From Cyclobacteriaceae bacterium (GTDB lineage Bacteria; Bacteroidota; Bacteroidia; Cytophagales; Cyclobacteriaceae): a DNA stretch of 64,000 bases. The stretch spans positions 310,001 through 374,000 of the forward strand of contig JAFIEV010000082.1 in assembly GCA_020832305.1 (NCBI GenBank), read 5' to 3'. This document shows, piece by piece, positions 8,991-17,885 of this stretch. Below the pieces are notes generated by a model. The model was not told the origin of the DNA. It did no database searches and was given only the letters and a program-made list of their open reading frames with translations. Each line of letters starts with the position of its first letter. The stretch's first letter is position 1. Both the position numbers and the translations under genes were made by a program.

Positions 8991-9869
8991 ATGGAAATAT
9001 TAACAAATTGCCCCATTTGTAAATCAAAGCATATATTTTACAAATCAACAATAGTTGATCATTCCATATCCGGTGAAAAGTTCGATCTCTTTGAATGCAA
9101 ACAATGTGAATTCCTGTTTACCAACCCTAGACCTGACAAAATCGAAATAAATTCATATTATGCCTCTGAAAACTATATATCACATTCAGATAAACTAAAA
9201 AACCCAATTGATCTGTTGTATAAGACAGCAAGGTATTTAATGCTTCGTAAAAAACGCAAATTACTGGAAAAGCATACGCATAAAGGGAACTTATTAGATA
9301 TTGGATGTGGAACCGGACATTTTTTAGAACACTGTAAAGAAAATGGATGGAATGTTACAGGAATAGAAACAGATGATAAAACCAGAAATAATACTCAAAA
9401 ACGTAAAAAATTAGACATATTTAAATCCATTTTCGAAATTTCAGATGATAAAATTTTTAATGCAATAACTTTGTGGCATGTTTTGGAACATATACACGAT
9501 ATAGATACAACGATGGAGTTTATTTATAAACATCTTTCAGATAAAGGAACATTATTTATAGCTCTACCCAATCGCGATAGTTATGATGCATTATATTATG
9601 GTGAATATTGGGCCGGTTATGATGTACCGAGACATCTTTATCATTTTAGTGATAAGAATATTATGAATTATTTATCAAAATATAAATTAAATATAACTGA
9701 AAAGATTCCTATGCCTCTAGATGCATACTATGTAAGTATTTTGAGTTATTCATATAAATATGGTAAAAAATCATATATTAAGTCTTTCTACCATGCTTAT
9801 ATTTCCAATAAAAAAGCATTAAAAAATAATAAAAATTATTCCAGTAACATCTTCGTCGTTCAAAAATGA
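8991..9869 (+). CDS. Class I SAM-dependent methyltransferase with N-terminal zinc-ribbon
   Basis: 292-residue methyltransferase of the Methyltransf_23 type. Cys pairs CPIC (residues 7-10) and CKQC (36-39) form a likely zinc ribbon, followed by the SAM-binding motif LLDIGCGTGHF near 101-111, acidic GIE at the end of strand 2, and ALWHVLEHIHD-type motif (TLWHVLEHIHDID). Such proteins often act on sugars or small metabolites, but the substrate cannot be read from sequence. The gene is A-rich and low in G. It overlaps the next gene by 4 bases (ATGA at 9866), so the two are probably co-translated. Confidence 0.88.
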   Translation: MEILTNCPICKSKHIFYKSTIVDHSISGEKFDLFECKQCEFLFTNPRPDKIEINSYYASENYISHSDKLKNPIDLLYKTARYLMLRKKRKLLEKHTHKGNLLDIGCGTGHFLEHCKENGWNVTGIETDDKTRNNTQKRKKLDIFKSIFEISDDKIFNAITLWHVLEHIHDIDTTMEFIYKHLSDKGTLFIALPNRDSYDALYYGEYWAGYDVPRHLYHFSDKNIMNYLSKYKLNITEKIPMPLDAYYVSILSYSYKYGKKSYIKSFYHAYISNKKALKNNKNYSSNIFVVQK

Positions 9870-11662
9870 AGAATATTTCTTCAATAGCAATAATTTGCTT
9901 ATATTCATTGATTCTATATTACATTTTTACTTCCTGTGCAAGTGTTGTACCACCAACTGGTGGGCCAAGGGATACTATTCCACCCAAAATGATAAAATCA
10001 ATACCGCAAAATCAGTCAATAAATTATGCAGGACAAGTATTTTACTTTGAATTTGATGAAAGAATAATTACTGAAAACCTAAGGCAAAAATTAATAATTA
10101 CACCAAGGATTGATGGAAGCTGGGAAGAAAAACCTTCTAAAATGGGTTTTAGACTAATATTTGAAGATCCATTTGAAGAAAACTTAACATATACATTTAA
10201 TTTTCGCGACGCTGTTAAAGATATAACAGAAAAAAACCCTACCAGAGATAATAGATTTACCTTTAGCACAGGAGATTATATCGATTCAATTTCCATATCA
10301 GGTTATATAACAAATTTACTTAAAGGAGATTCTTTAAAGGAAATTACAGTTGGCATATATAAATTAGACGATACTGTAAATATTTTTAATGGTTCTCCAT
10401 ATTATTTTACTGAGACCAATGAAAAAGGTAAATATGAAATAAGTAATATTAAAAACGGCATATATCAAGTATTTGCATTTAAGGACGCAAACAAAAATCT
10501 GACACTTCAAACCAACATGGAGGAATTCGGTTTTCTCCCCGACACATTAAACCTTCAGGAAAATGTTGAAAACCTTAATATCGGCCTGCTTAAGGTCGAT
10601 CTGAGAAAACTAAACCTTAACAATGCACTTGCATCAGGACCCTATTTTGAAATAAATTTTAACAAGTACATTAAAAATTACTATGTTGAATCAGACTCAT
10701 ACTCAGATACCATTTTTTATATAAGAGCAAAGGAAAACAGATCGGTTAGGGTTTATAACACTTTTCCTGGTATCGATAGCCTTAAAATACATATATATGC
10801 AGAGGACTCTATAGGCGACTTAGTAGATTCTACATTATTTATGAAATTCAGAGAAACACGCCGGAGACCAGATGAATTTCAATACACTGTTGTACCCACC
10901 GCAAAATCAGCAATCGATTATAAAATGAGTGGCAAAATACAATTTAACAAACCCGTCAGGCATACAAATACAGATAGCATTTTTATTCAATATGACACCA
11001 CCAAAATTGTAAGGTTCACTTTTGACAGTACATTGTTGTGGAACAAGAATTTTACAGAATTAGAATTTCATGCTTACATAGATAAGAATCTGATAGATAG
11101 TATCGAAACTCAAAAAGAAAGGATCAAATTATTAGAAACAGAGCAGAAATCTGATACTACTAGCAGTGAATCAATTGACGCTCAGGAAGAAATAAAAGAA
11201 GAAACTACTACCCCACGACCACAAAGGCGAAGTGCTTCAGAGGCTCTGCCCAAAACTCCAAAATTAAATAAAGGAATTCAACTCTATTTAGGTAAAGCTA
11301 CATTTATCAGCATAGAAAATGATAGTTCGGCGCAAAATGGATTAAATTATGAAATTATTGATCCAGAAAAATTTGGTACTATAAAAGGCAGGATCTCAAC
11401 TGAATATAAATCTTACTTTATCCAGCTCGTAAACGATAAAAACGAAGTTATCAAAGAATTATACGCTAAGACACAATACGCTTTCACTAATGTACCCCCC
11501 GGTAAATATCGAATCAGGATATTGGTTGATAACAACGAAGATGGCAAATGGGATTTTGGAGATATGAGAAAAAACATAGCACCTGAATCAGTAATATTCT
11601 TTACCGAAACACTTACAGTTAGAGCCAATTGGGAACAACAGGACATAGATATTAGTTTTTAA
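9866..11662 (+). CDS. Lipoprotein with N-terminal bacterial Ig-like (Big_5) domain
   Basis: 598-residue envelope lipoprotein. The hydrophobic N-terminus ends in a lipobox-like FTSC with Cys24, followed by PPTGGPRDTIPP, a hallmark of a Bacteroidota Ig-like family. An Ig-like domain (about 40-135: FEFDERI, LTYTFNFRDAVKD, FTFSTGD) is followed by a carboxypeptidase-regulatory-like segment (about 145-225), beta-rich repeats, a Ser/Thr/Glu-rich linker near 430-460 and a C-terminal PPGKYRIRILVDNNEDGKWDFGD calcium-loop-like segment. The acidic residue loop resembles other secreted proteins but binding is untested. It is the last gene before the putative origin and runs toward it. Confidence 0.85.
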   Translation: MKNISSIAIICLYSLILYYIFTSCASVVPPTGGPRDTIPPKMIKSIPQNQSINYAGQVFYFEFDERIITENLRQKLIITPRIDGSWEEKPSKMGFRLIFEDPFEENLTYTFNFRDAVKDITEKNPTRDNRFTFSTGDYIDSISISGYITNLLKGDSLKEITVGIYKLDDTVNIFNGSPYYFTETNEKGKYEISNIKNGIYQVFAFKDANKNLTLQTNMEEFGFLPDTLNLQENVENLNIGLLKVDLRKLNLNNALASGPYFEINFNKYIKNYYVESDSYSDTIFYIRAKENRSVRVYNTFPGIDSLKIHIYAEDSIGDLVDSTLFMKFRETRRRPDEFQYTVVPTAKSAIDYKMSGKIQFNKPVRHTNTDSIFIQYDTTKIVRFTFDSTLLWNKNFTELEFHAYIDKNLIDSIETQKERIKLLETEQKSDTTSSESIDAQEEIKEETTTPRPQRRSASEALPKTPKLNKGIQLYLGKATFISIENDSSAQNGLNYEIIDPEKFGTIKGRISTEYKSYFIQLVNDKNEVIKELYAKTQYAFTNVPPGKYRIRILVDNNEDGKWDFGDMRKNIAPESVIFFTETLTVRANWEQQDIDISF

Positions 11663-12016
11663 CATTGTGTACCTTTATGTGGATAACTCACATGTAATGT
11701 GTTGGGAAGTTCAAAGTAATCAAGTTCCTTCAATTCACTGTAGATAACTGCAGCTTTTAAACTGGTTATCCACATGCATTACACAATAGAAAATATGAAC
11801 AACTTGTTCACAATAGCAAAATTAAAATGTGGAAATCTATATAATTTGCCGATAATCAATCATTTACATTGATATAAATTGTGGATAAAAATAAAATTAA
11901 ATATTTTAATGTTCATAAAAATCAATAAATACCGTTTATCAACATATACACACACTAATAATAAGACTGATTTCTATTTTTAAATAAATTTTATTATCAA
12001 CAAAGTAAAAATTAAA
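11663..12016. other. oriC: Putative chromosomal replication origin (oriC)
   Basis: 354-base gap without a gene, between two + strand genes. It contains three exact DnaA boxes TTATCCACA (11678-11686 on -, 11766-11774 on +, 11880-11888 on -), and a fourth exact TTATNCACA match, TTATGCACA, on - at 12018-12026 just inside the next gene. One-mismatch boxes are TTATCTACA (11739-11747, -) and TTATCAACA (11936-11944 and 11994-12002, +). The right half, about 11880-12016, is nearly all A and T and would serve as the unwinding element. The left part holds an inverted repeat around two boxes. Nearby parS sites, nearby mnmG, and a change in G/C balance across the gap agree. dnaA itself is not in the window, which does not argue against it in Bacteroidota. 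Confidence 0.8.
11664..11787. repeat. Inverted repeat framing two DnaA boxes in oriC
   Basis: Left arm: ATTGTGTA (11664-11671), 5 bases, ATGTGGATAAC (11677-11687). Right arm on the opposite strand: GTTATCCACAT (11765-11775), 4 bases, TACACAAT (11780-11787). Both arms thus contain the same 19 conserved bases, each with one consensus DnaA box, separated by about 77 bases. This is more than a lone DnaA box and suggests an ordered arrangement of DnaA or a second protein at the origin. Confidence 0.75.
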
Positions 12017-13846
12017 ATGTGCATAAATATCAAAAACGTATTTTGCCTACTCAGCGTTATTATCATATCTCCACTTTTGTATGCCCAGAATGCTGAGGAA
12101 ATCGCAATAGCAAATGAGTATTACGAACAAGCTGATTATGATAAAGCATATGATGTTTATAGCAGACTTATCAGATCTCCTCAGAATATACAGTTTGTTC
12201 ATAATAATTATTACAACCTCTTACTTAATACAGGCCGGCTTGATGAAGCTGAAAAATACATACAACGTCAGATAAAGCGTGAACCAGATAATATTTACTA
12301 TAAAATTGATTATGGATTAATAAACGTACAGCGCAATGATAAAAATGCTGAGCAAAAGTATTTTTCAGAACTTATTAAGTCCCTTGCTGGTGATTCCTTT
12401 AAAGTACGTCTGGCAGCACAATATTTTTCAAGGGTGCAGTTGCACGACTATTCAGTAGAGCTATATAAGTCTGCCAGAAAAAAGTCAGGTAAGTATACAG
12501 AATATGCTTTGCAACTTGCATCAATTTACAGACTTATGAACAAAAGGGATGATATGATAATTGAGTATCTGAATTTTGCAGATGAAAATCCGGCCAATCT
12601 TAATGCCGTAAAAAATATTCTTCAATCAATACTTAATTCAGAAGAAGACCTTGAAAGCTTTGAAACATTGATGATAGACAGGGTTCAGAAGCAACCAGAT
12701 AATCCCAACAATACAGACCTGCTTATTTGGGTTAATTTACAACAAAGAAATTTTTACGGAGCCTTTATTCAAGCTAGAGCCATAGACAGAAGGTATAAGC
12801 TGGGTGGTATGCGATTGATGGAAATAGGTTCTATAGCACTTGATAACCAGGATTATAACAATGCCATTAGAATTTTTGAATATGTAATTGATCAATACAA
12901 AGGATCACAAAATTATCAAATTGCCAGAAGATTGGTTATAAAAGCAAGAGAAGAGAAAGTAAAAAATACTTATCCTGTTAATTATACTGAAATTGAGAAA
13001 CTTATATCTGATTATCAAAATTTGATAGATGAAGTTGGTATAAATCAATATACTTCTGAGGCGGTGCGGAGTATGGCCTTGTTATATGCTTTTTATCTTG
13101 ACGATAAAGAAAAATCTTCGTATCTCCTTAAAAGAATTATTGAAACGCCAAGAATGAACAAATCCATTGTTGACAGATCTAAACTTGATCTGGGCGATAT
13201 ATTTCTTTTAAACGGAGAGCCATGGGAATCGACGTTATTGTATTCACAAGTAGAAAAATCAAGTAAGGAAACACCAATTGCTTTTGAAGCAAAGCTGAAA
13301 AATGCAAAGCTCTCATATTTCAAAGGTGAATTTCAATTAGCACAAGAACATCTTGATGTTCTAAAAAATGCGACAACACGTGAAATAGCCAATGATGCTA
13401 TGGCCCTCAGTCTTTTAATTAAAGACAATACTATTATTGAAGAATCTGATGAAGCTATGAAAAGATATGCCAATATCGAATTGTTACTATTTCAAAACAA
13501 AAAGAAGGAGGCTTTAGATTCTTTAACCGTGTTGTACCAGGAAAATCCTAATCACAGTCTGGCAGATGAAATCTTGTTTTTAAAATCAAAAATCAATATT
13601 GAAATCGGCCGATTTTCAGAAGCCATTACACTTCTTGAAAAAATTACTGTAAGTTTTGCAGATGATATTCTCAGTGACGATGCTTTATTTCTTATGGCAA
13701 AGGTTTACGAAGAAAACCTGAAAGATAAGAATATGGCAATGGACTTATATGAAAAATTTTTAAGAATACATCCGGGTAGTATTTACACCTCAGAAGCACG
13801 TAAAAGATTCAGGACCCTCAGAGGTGATTTCATAAACCAACCTTAA
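12017..13846 (+). CDS. Secreted tetratricopeptide repeat protein
   Basis: 609-residue protein with a signal peptide (hydrophobic stretch about 8-22, cleavage after YAQ) and TPR-like helical hairpins through its length, for example EYYEQADYDKAYDVYSRL near 33-50, LDNQDYNNAIRIFEYVI near 280, and a C-terminal IEIGRFSEAITLLEKI plus KNMAMDLYEKFLRIHPGSIY. No enzyme motif is seen; a protein-binding role in the periplasm is the family expectation. The start ATG is kept because the signal peptide begins there; its first codons overlap the fourth DnaA box. First gene on the right side of the putative origin and transcribed away from it. Confidence 0.87.
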   Translation: MCINIKNVFCLLSVIIISPLLYAQNAEEIAIANEYYEQADYDKAYDVYSRLIRSPQNIQFVHNNYYNLLLNTGRLDEAEKYIQRQIKREPDNIYYKIDYGLINVQRNDKNAEQKYFSELIKSLAGDSFKVRLAAQYFSRVQLHDYSVELYKSARKKSGKYTEYALQLASIYRLMNKRDDMIIEYLNFADENPANLNAVKNILQSILNSEEDLESFETLMIDRVQKQPDNPNNTDLLIWVNLQQRNFYGAFIQARAIDRRYKLGGMRLMEIGSIALDNQDYNNAIRIFEYVIDQYKGSQNYQIARRLVIKAREEKVKNTYPVNYTEIEKLISDYQNLIDEVGINQYTSEAVRSMALLYAFYLDDKEKSSYLLKRIIETPRMNKSIVDRSKLDLGDIFLLNGEPWESTLLYSQVEKSSKETPIAFEAKLKNAKLSYFKGEFQLAQEHLDVLKNATTREIANDAMALSLLIKDNTIIEESDEAMKRYANIELLLFQNKKKEALDSLTVLYQENPNHSLADEILFLKSKINIEIGRFSEAITLLEKITVSFADDILSDDALFLMAKVYEENLKDKNMAMDLYEKFLRIHPGSIYTSEARKRFRTLRGDFINQP

Positions 13847-13866
13847 CGGACACTAATTTTTTATAT

Positions 13867-14634
13867 ATGAGCAGACCTTTTATTCTGAAAGAAGCGAGCT
13901 ACAGTGAGATTTTAAAACATAAATACGAAGTAGCCATACTGCCCTGGGGTGCAACTGAAGCACATAATTTTCATTTACCCTATGGCACTGATATTTATCA
14001 ATGTGAGCATATAGCAGCAAAATCTGCTGAAGAAGCCTGGCAAAAAGGTTGCAGGCTTATGGTTTTACCGGCTTTGCCTTTTGGGGTAAACTGTCAACAG
14101 ATCGATATACCCTTTACTATTAATATGAATCCATCGACACAAATGGCTTTATTAAAGGATATTTGTCATTCACTTGACTATCATAAAATATATAAACTGG
14201 TAATTTTAAACGGACATGGAGGAAATGACTTCAGACAAATAATAAGGGAACTGAAAATGAATTTTCCGAATATTTTTATTTGTTCAGTTGATTGGTTTAA
14301 AATAGTGCAAACATTAGAAAAGATATTTGAAAACCCCGGAGACCATGCGGATGAAATGGAAACCAGTCTGATGATGTACATAGAGCCTAAAATTGTAATG
14401 CCTTTGCAAATAGCAGGCGATGGATATGCGCGAAAACTAATTTTTGATGCAAGATCAGAAGGTTGGATGTGGGCACCGAGAGAATGGACAAAAGTTACAA
14501 ATGATACGGGAGTAGGCGACCCTGCTAAATCCAGTGTTGAAAAAGGGGAACAATGTTTTCAACAAGTCGTATATAAATTTACCCAATTTTTACAACAACT
14601 CTATAATACTGACTTAAATAAGCTGTATAAATAG
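13867..14634 (+). CDS. Creatininase family amidohydrolase
   Basis: 255-residue metal-dependent amidohydrolase of the creatininase/MftE-like superfamily. Metal and catalytic residues are visible in order: GATEAHNFHLPYGTD (Glu31, His33, Asp42), LNGHGGND (His117), and DHADEMETSLMM (acidic ligand near 163). Length is normal for the family. Members act on creatinine, formamidopyrimidines or peptides, so the substrate is not determined. It starts 20 bases after the TPR gene and probably shares its transcript. Confidence 0.9.
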   Translation: MSRPFILKEASYSEILKHKYEVAILPWGATEAHNFHLPYGTDIYQCEHIAAKSAEEAWQKGCRLMVLPALPFGVNCQQIDIPFTINMNPSTQMALLKDICHSLDYHKIYKLVILNGHGGNDFRQIIRELKMNFPNIFICSVDWFKIVQTLEKIFENPGDHADEMETSLMMYIEPKIVMPLQIAGDGYARKLIFDARSEGWMWAPREWTKVTNDTGVGDPAKSSVEKGEQCFQQVVYKFTQFLQQLYNTDLNKLYK

Positions 14635-14933
14635 TTCGGCATGAATTTTGACTACCTAAACGTAAATTAAAATTTATTAGTCTAAACAATTCAAAAGTAA
14701 TTCAGTTAATATGGGGACAATTCAAATATTGAATCTATTATCAGAAAAAAGAAATTTAACTCCGACCATATTACCAACGCCAGTAATTTAAGAATGGGTT
14801 TGCATTGCAGGCCTGTTTTTTTTTGCTCTGTAAATAATCCATAAAAATAATCCAAATCACATATTAAGAATCAAAAGCGAATTGTAAAAGATACAAATCC
14901 ACTTTACAAAATCATATAATATCTCAATGAGCT
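14635..14933. other. Intergenic region with no recognised feature
   Basis: 299 AT-rich bases between the creatininase-like gene and the coiled-coil lipoprotein gene. Only very short reading frames are present. A short self-complementary stretch, GCAGGCCTG, before a run of nine T near 14807-14825 lacks a loop and is not a convincing terminator. It presumably holds the promoter of the lipoprotein gene, but I cannot place it. Confidence 0.5.
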
Positions 14934-15683
14934 ATGAAAAAGAGTATTTTTATTTCCCTTATTTCAATCGCACTGCTAGGCGGATGCGAAATGAAAAAAC
15001 AAAATGAGCAATTGTCTTCTGAAAATGAAGCCTTGAAATTACAATTAGAGATTGCAAAACAATCAGCTTCAACCCTTGAGGAGATTGGTGGCTTACTCGA
15101 TTCCATTGATCAAAGCAGGAATCGTCTTATGCTAAATATGGAGTCAGGTACCAGTTATGATAATTATGTAGAAAGGCTTCAGGAATTGAATGATTATGTT
15201 GCAGATACAGAAGAGAAATTAAGAAATCTTGAATCAGCCCTTGAAAAATCACAAGGTTCGGGTAATGCATATGCTGCCACCATAAACCGGCTGAGATCAG
15301 ATTTAAAAAAGAAAACTGAAGAAATAGCATTGCTGCAGGAGCAAGTTGAAAATTACAAAGCAGAAAATGAAAACCTGATTACTACCATAAACCTTCAGGA
15401 GGCCGAGCTTACTGATAAATCATCACAAATTCAGACAAAAAGAGAAGAGCTTGCACTTCTGGAGGAAAGAATAAAGCAAATGCTGGATATGTCTAAAGTA
15501 AGTGAAGCTGATCAGTTTTTTGCCAGAGGTGAAGCTATCGAGGAAGCTGCCAACAGAACTAAACTGGCTCCAAGAAAGAGAAAAGAAACCTATAAGGAAG
15601 CAATGGAAATGTTTGAGAGAGCCAAAAGCCTCGGTAGAGAGGATGCACAGGCTAAAATAGATGAACTTCAAAAGAAAATTTAA
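14934..15683 (+). CDS. Coiled-coil lipoprotein
   Basis: 249-residue lipoprotein: short signal MKKSIFISLISIALLGGC with Cys18 in a clear lipobox (LLGGC). The rest is almost wholly charged heptad-like helix (about 22-185: EQLSSENEALKLQLE, AATINRLRSDLKKKTEEIALL, NLITTINLQEAELTDKSSQI), followed by a lysine/arginine-rich linker and a final TPR-like helix pair (KEAMEMFERAKSLGREDAQAKIDEL). No enzymatic motif. A structural or envelope-spacing role is possible but is inference. A hairpin terminator follows at 15710. Confidence 0.85.
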   Translation: MKKSIFISLISIALLGGCEMKKQNEQLSSENEALKLQLEIAKQSASTLEEIGGLLDSIDQSRNRLMLNMESGTSYDNYVERLQELNDYVADTEEKLRNLESALEKSQGSGNAYAATINRLRSDLKKKTEEIALLQEQVENYKAENENLITTINLQEAELTDKSSQIQTKREELALLEERIKQMLDMSKVSEADQFFARGEAIEEAANRTKLAPRKRKETYKEAMEMFERAKSLGREDAQAKIDELQKKI

Positions 15684-15709
15684 TCTCTGTAAAATAACGT
15701 TTAGTATTT

Positions 15710-15746
15710 ACCGGTATACAGAGGATGTGTACCGGTTCTTTATTTT
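15710..15746 (+). terminator. Rho-independent terminator after coiled-coil lipoprotein gene
   Basis: Stem ACCGGTATACA (15710-15720) with TGTACCGGT (15728-15736), one TA bulge on the left, 7-base loop, then the T-rich tail TCTTTATTTTAT. It lies 27 bases after the stop codon and separates this gene from tpiA. Confidence 0.65.
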
Positions 15747-15780
15747 ATAGTATTGCTGCTGCAAAAGCGTTGAAAATTAG

Positions 15781-15788
15781 TAAATTTG
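15781..15788 (+). promoter_or_regulatory. Possible -7 promoter box for tpiA
   Basis: TAAATTTG fits the Bacteroidota -7 consensus TAnnTTTG and lies 34 bases before the tpiA start, directly after a terminator. A convincing -33 TTTG at the usual spacing is not seen (only TTGC at 15753-15756), so support is partial. Confidence 0.35.
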
Positions 15789-15822
15789 TCAAAAAATTTT
15801 TTGTCTGATAAATTAATAGAAT

Positions 15823-16584
15823 ATGAGAAGTAAAATAGTTGCAGGAAATTGGAAAATGAACAAAAACCTGGTTGAAGCAAAAGCCCTTGCTTCAGAAATT
15901 GTAAATATAGCCAGGGATGAACTCAAGGATGATGTCAAATTGGTTGTTTGCCCTCCCTTTATTTCCCTTTCTGCGGTTTCCTCAATATTAGGTGATACAC
16001 AAAATGTTTTTCTGGGAGCTCAAAACTGTAATGACAATAAAGCCGGTGCCTATACGGGAGAAATTTCAGTTGATATGCTCACCTCTGTTTGCGCCAGTTT
16101 TGTTATTATTGGACACAGCGAAAGAAGAGAATACTTTGGTGAAACAGATGATTTTTTAGCTAAAAAGGTAGATACAGTACTTGCTGCTTCAATAACACCC
16201 ATTTTTTGCTGTGGCGAACCTTTGGAAATCAGAGAAGCTGAAACGCAATACAAATATGTAACGGATCAGATTACAGCCAGTCTTTTTCATCTGAATGAGG
16301 AGCAAATTAAAAAAATAGTTATTGCTTACGAGCCCATCTGGGCAATTGGTACTGGCAAAACAGCATCCGCTGAACAGGCACAGCAAATGCATGCTGAAAT
16401 CAGAAAACATCTGGCTTCAAAATATGGAGAAAGTGTTGCATCAGAAATCTCTATATTGTATGGAGGTAGTTGCAAGGCTTCCAATGCGAAGGAAATTTTT
16501 TCAGGAGAGGATGTGGATGGTGGCCTTATAGGCGGCGCCTCATTGGTGGCTCGCGAATTTGTTGATATTGCCAAATCCTTTTAA
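15823..16584 (+). CDS. tpiA: Triose-phosphate isomerase
   Basis: 253-residue glycolytic TIM-barrel enzyme converting dihydroxyacetone phosphate and glyceraldehyde 3-phosphate. All active-site parts are visible: AGNWKMN with Lys11, IIGHSERR with His98, AYEPIWAIGTGKTA with Glu170 and the flexible loop, and the phosphate-binding YGGS and GGLIGGAS. Length is normal. The DUF6150 gene starts 20 bases later, followed closely by prmA, suggesting one transcript. Confidence 0.98.
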   Translation: MRSKIVAGNWKMNKNLVEAKALASEIVNIARDELKDDVKLVVCPPFISLSAVSSILGDTQNVFLGAQNCNDNKAGAYTGEISVDMLTSVCASFVIIGHSERREYFGETDDFLAKKVDTVLAASITPIFCCGEPLEIREAETQYKYVTDQITASLFHLNEEQIKKIVIAYEPIWAIGTGKTASAEQAQQMHAEIRKHLASKYGESVASEISILYGGSCKASNAKEIFSGEDVDGGLIGGASLVAREFVDIAKSF

Positions 16585-16604
16585 AAAAATAAAACAATAC
16601 TGAT

Positions 16605-16964
16605 GTGGCCCGCAAAATAATCTTAGTTCTTTCTTTGCTTAGCTTGCCCTTTGGGCAATTATTAAGGGCCACTTCAGTACCTAACCCACAATTTTGCAAA
16701 TTATTCGGTTCAGTCTATATTGAAGAAAACAATCCGGATCGTGCAGATTTTCTGGTTTTTGAAGAAGAATCTGAAGCTTTTGCTGACGTTATAGTATTTT
16801 ATGGTATTGACAACCGATTATTTGCCAATAAACCCGGCTTATGGCATATAACCGACAAAAAGGGATTTGCTGATTTCAGTGTATATTTTGTTGACAAGAG
16901 AAATCAGGCTGATTTTAGTGTCTATTTTACCGAAGTGGAATCATTTGCAGGATGTAATAATTAG
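16605..16964 (+). CDS. DUF6150-like secreted small protein with repeated AD-x-x-VYF motifs
   Basis: 119-residue protein beginning at GTG, with a likely signal peptide (ILVLSLLSLPFGQLLRA). The mature part repeats a short beta motif: RADFLVFEE, FADVIVFYG, FADFSVYFVD, QADFSVYFTE, ending FAGCNN. This pattern, with alternating Ala-Asp and aromatic residues, recalls the DUF6150 family. Two Cys residues (CKLFGSVY and AGCNN) could form a disulfide across the repeat. Function is unknown. It sits between tpiA and prmA with short gaps. Confidence 0.72.
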   Translation: MARKIILVLSLLSLPFGQLLRATSVPNPQFCKLFGSVYIEENNPDRADFLVFEEESEAFADVIVFYGIDNRLFANKPGLWHITDKKGFADFSVYFVDKRNQADFSVYFTEVESFAGCNN

Positions 16965-16970
16965 CATGAT

Positions 16971-17795
16971 TTGAAATACCTTAAAATTACCTTTAAGTGC
17001 GAGGAGGCAGTCAGTGAGCTGCTTATTGCTATGTTGTCAGAATTAGATTATGATTCTTTCGAAGAAACTGAATGCGAACTCTTAGCCTACGTTAAAGAAG
17101 ATTTATTTTCTCAAAGTTCATTAGATAAGATTCTCAATAGCGATGGTTTTGATAAAATATTATATCAGGTAGAAAATCTCGAAGAGAAAAACTGGAATGA
17201 AGAGTGGGAGAGAAATTTTCAACCTGTAATCATTGATGAAACCGTAAAAATACGGGCATCATTTCATGCCGCTGACCCAAAATATCAATATGATATTGTC
17301 ATTGATCCTAAGATGTCATTTGGAACGGGTCACCATGAAACAACCAGTTTAATGATTTCAAGTCAGCTTGCCATTGATCATAAAAATAAAAGGATTCTTG
17401 ACCTTGGTACTGGTACAGGTATCTTATCCATTATGGCATCAAAACTGGGATCTGCCTGCATCGTAGCCACAGATATCGATGAATGGTGTATAGAAAACAG
17501 TCTTGAAAATTTTAAACTTAATTCAGTATCTCAATTCGAGCTCAAAAAGGGAACGATAAGCAGCTTTAAGTTAGATGGATATTTCAATATCATTCTGGCA
17601 AATATCAATAAAAATGTCCTGATTGAAGAAATACCATTCTACACAAATTATTTATCTGCAAATGCATTTCTTTTGCTTAGTGGTTTTTATGAGAGAGATA
17701 TTGAGGATATAAGATCAGTGGCTGAAAAAGCTGGTCTTCAATTCTTAAAAAAGTCTGTAAAAAACCATTGGTCTTGCCTTCTTTTTAGCAAATAA
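16971..17795 (+). CDS. prmA: Ribosomal protein L11 methyltransferase
   Basis: 274-residue SAM-dependent enzyme that trimethylates ribosomal protein L11. Family features: an N-terminal ferredoxin-like substrate-recognition part, EKNWNEEWERNFQPV, the PrmA signature MSFGTGHHETT, SAM motif LDLGTGTGILSI, acidic TDIDEWC and ILANINKNVL (the NPPF-like motif IV). The start is TTG at 16971; the ATG at 16966 runs into a stop after two codons. Length is slightly shorter than the E. coli enzyme, normal for Bacteroidota. Confidence 0.95.
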   Translation: MKYLKITFKCEEAVSELLIAMLSELDYDSFEETECELLAYVKEDLFSQSSLDKILNSDGFDKILYQVENLEEKNWNEEWERNFQPVIIDETVKIRASFHAADPKYQYDIVIDPKMSFGTGHHETTSLMISSQLAIDHKNKRILDLGTGTGILSIMASKLGSACIVATDIDEWCIENSLENFKLNSVSQFELKKGTISSFKLDGYFNIILANINKNVLIEEIPFYTNYLSANAFLLLSGFYERDIEDIRSVAEKAGLQFLKKSVKNHWSCLLFSK

Positions 17796-17885
17796 CATAC
17801 ATACAAATTGTTTTAACATATTTTATAAAAGCAGATTCACCAATTTTCTGCAATTTTCGTTATACAAAGGTATTGCTCTGTTTTC

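Noticed and set aside
14807-14825. GCAGGCCTG followed by T-run as terminator
   Set aside because: The palindrome has no room for a loop, so a stable hairpin of this type cannot form.
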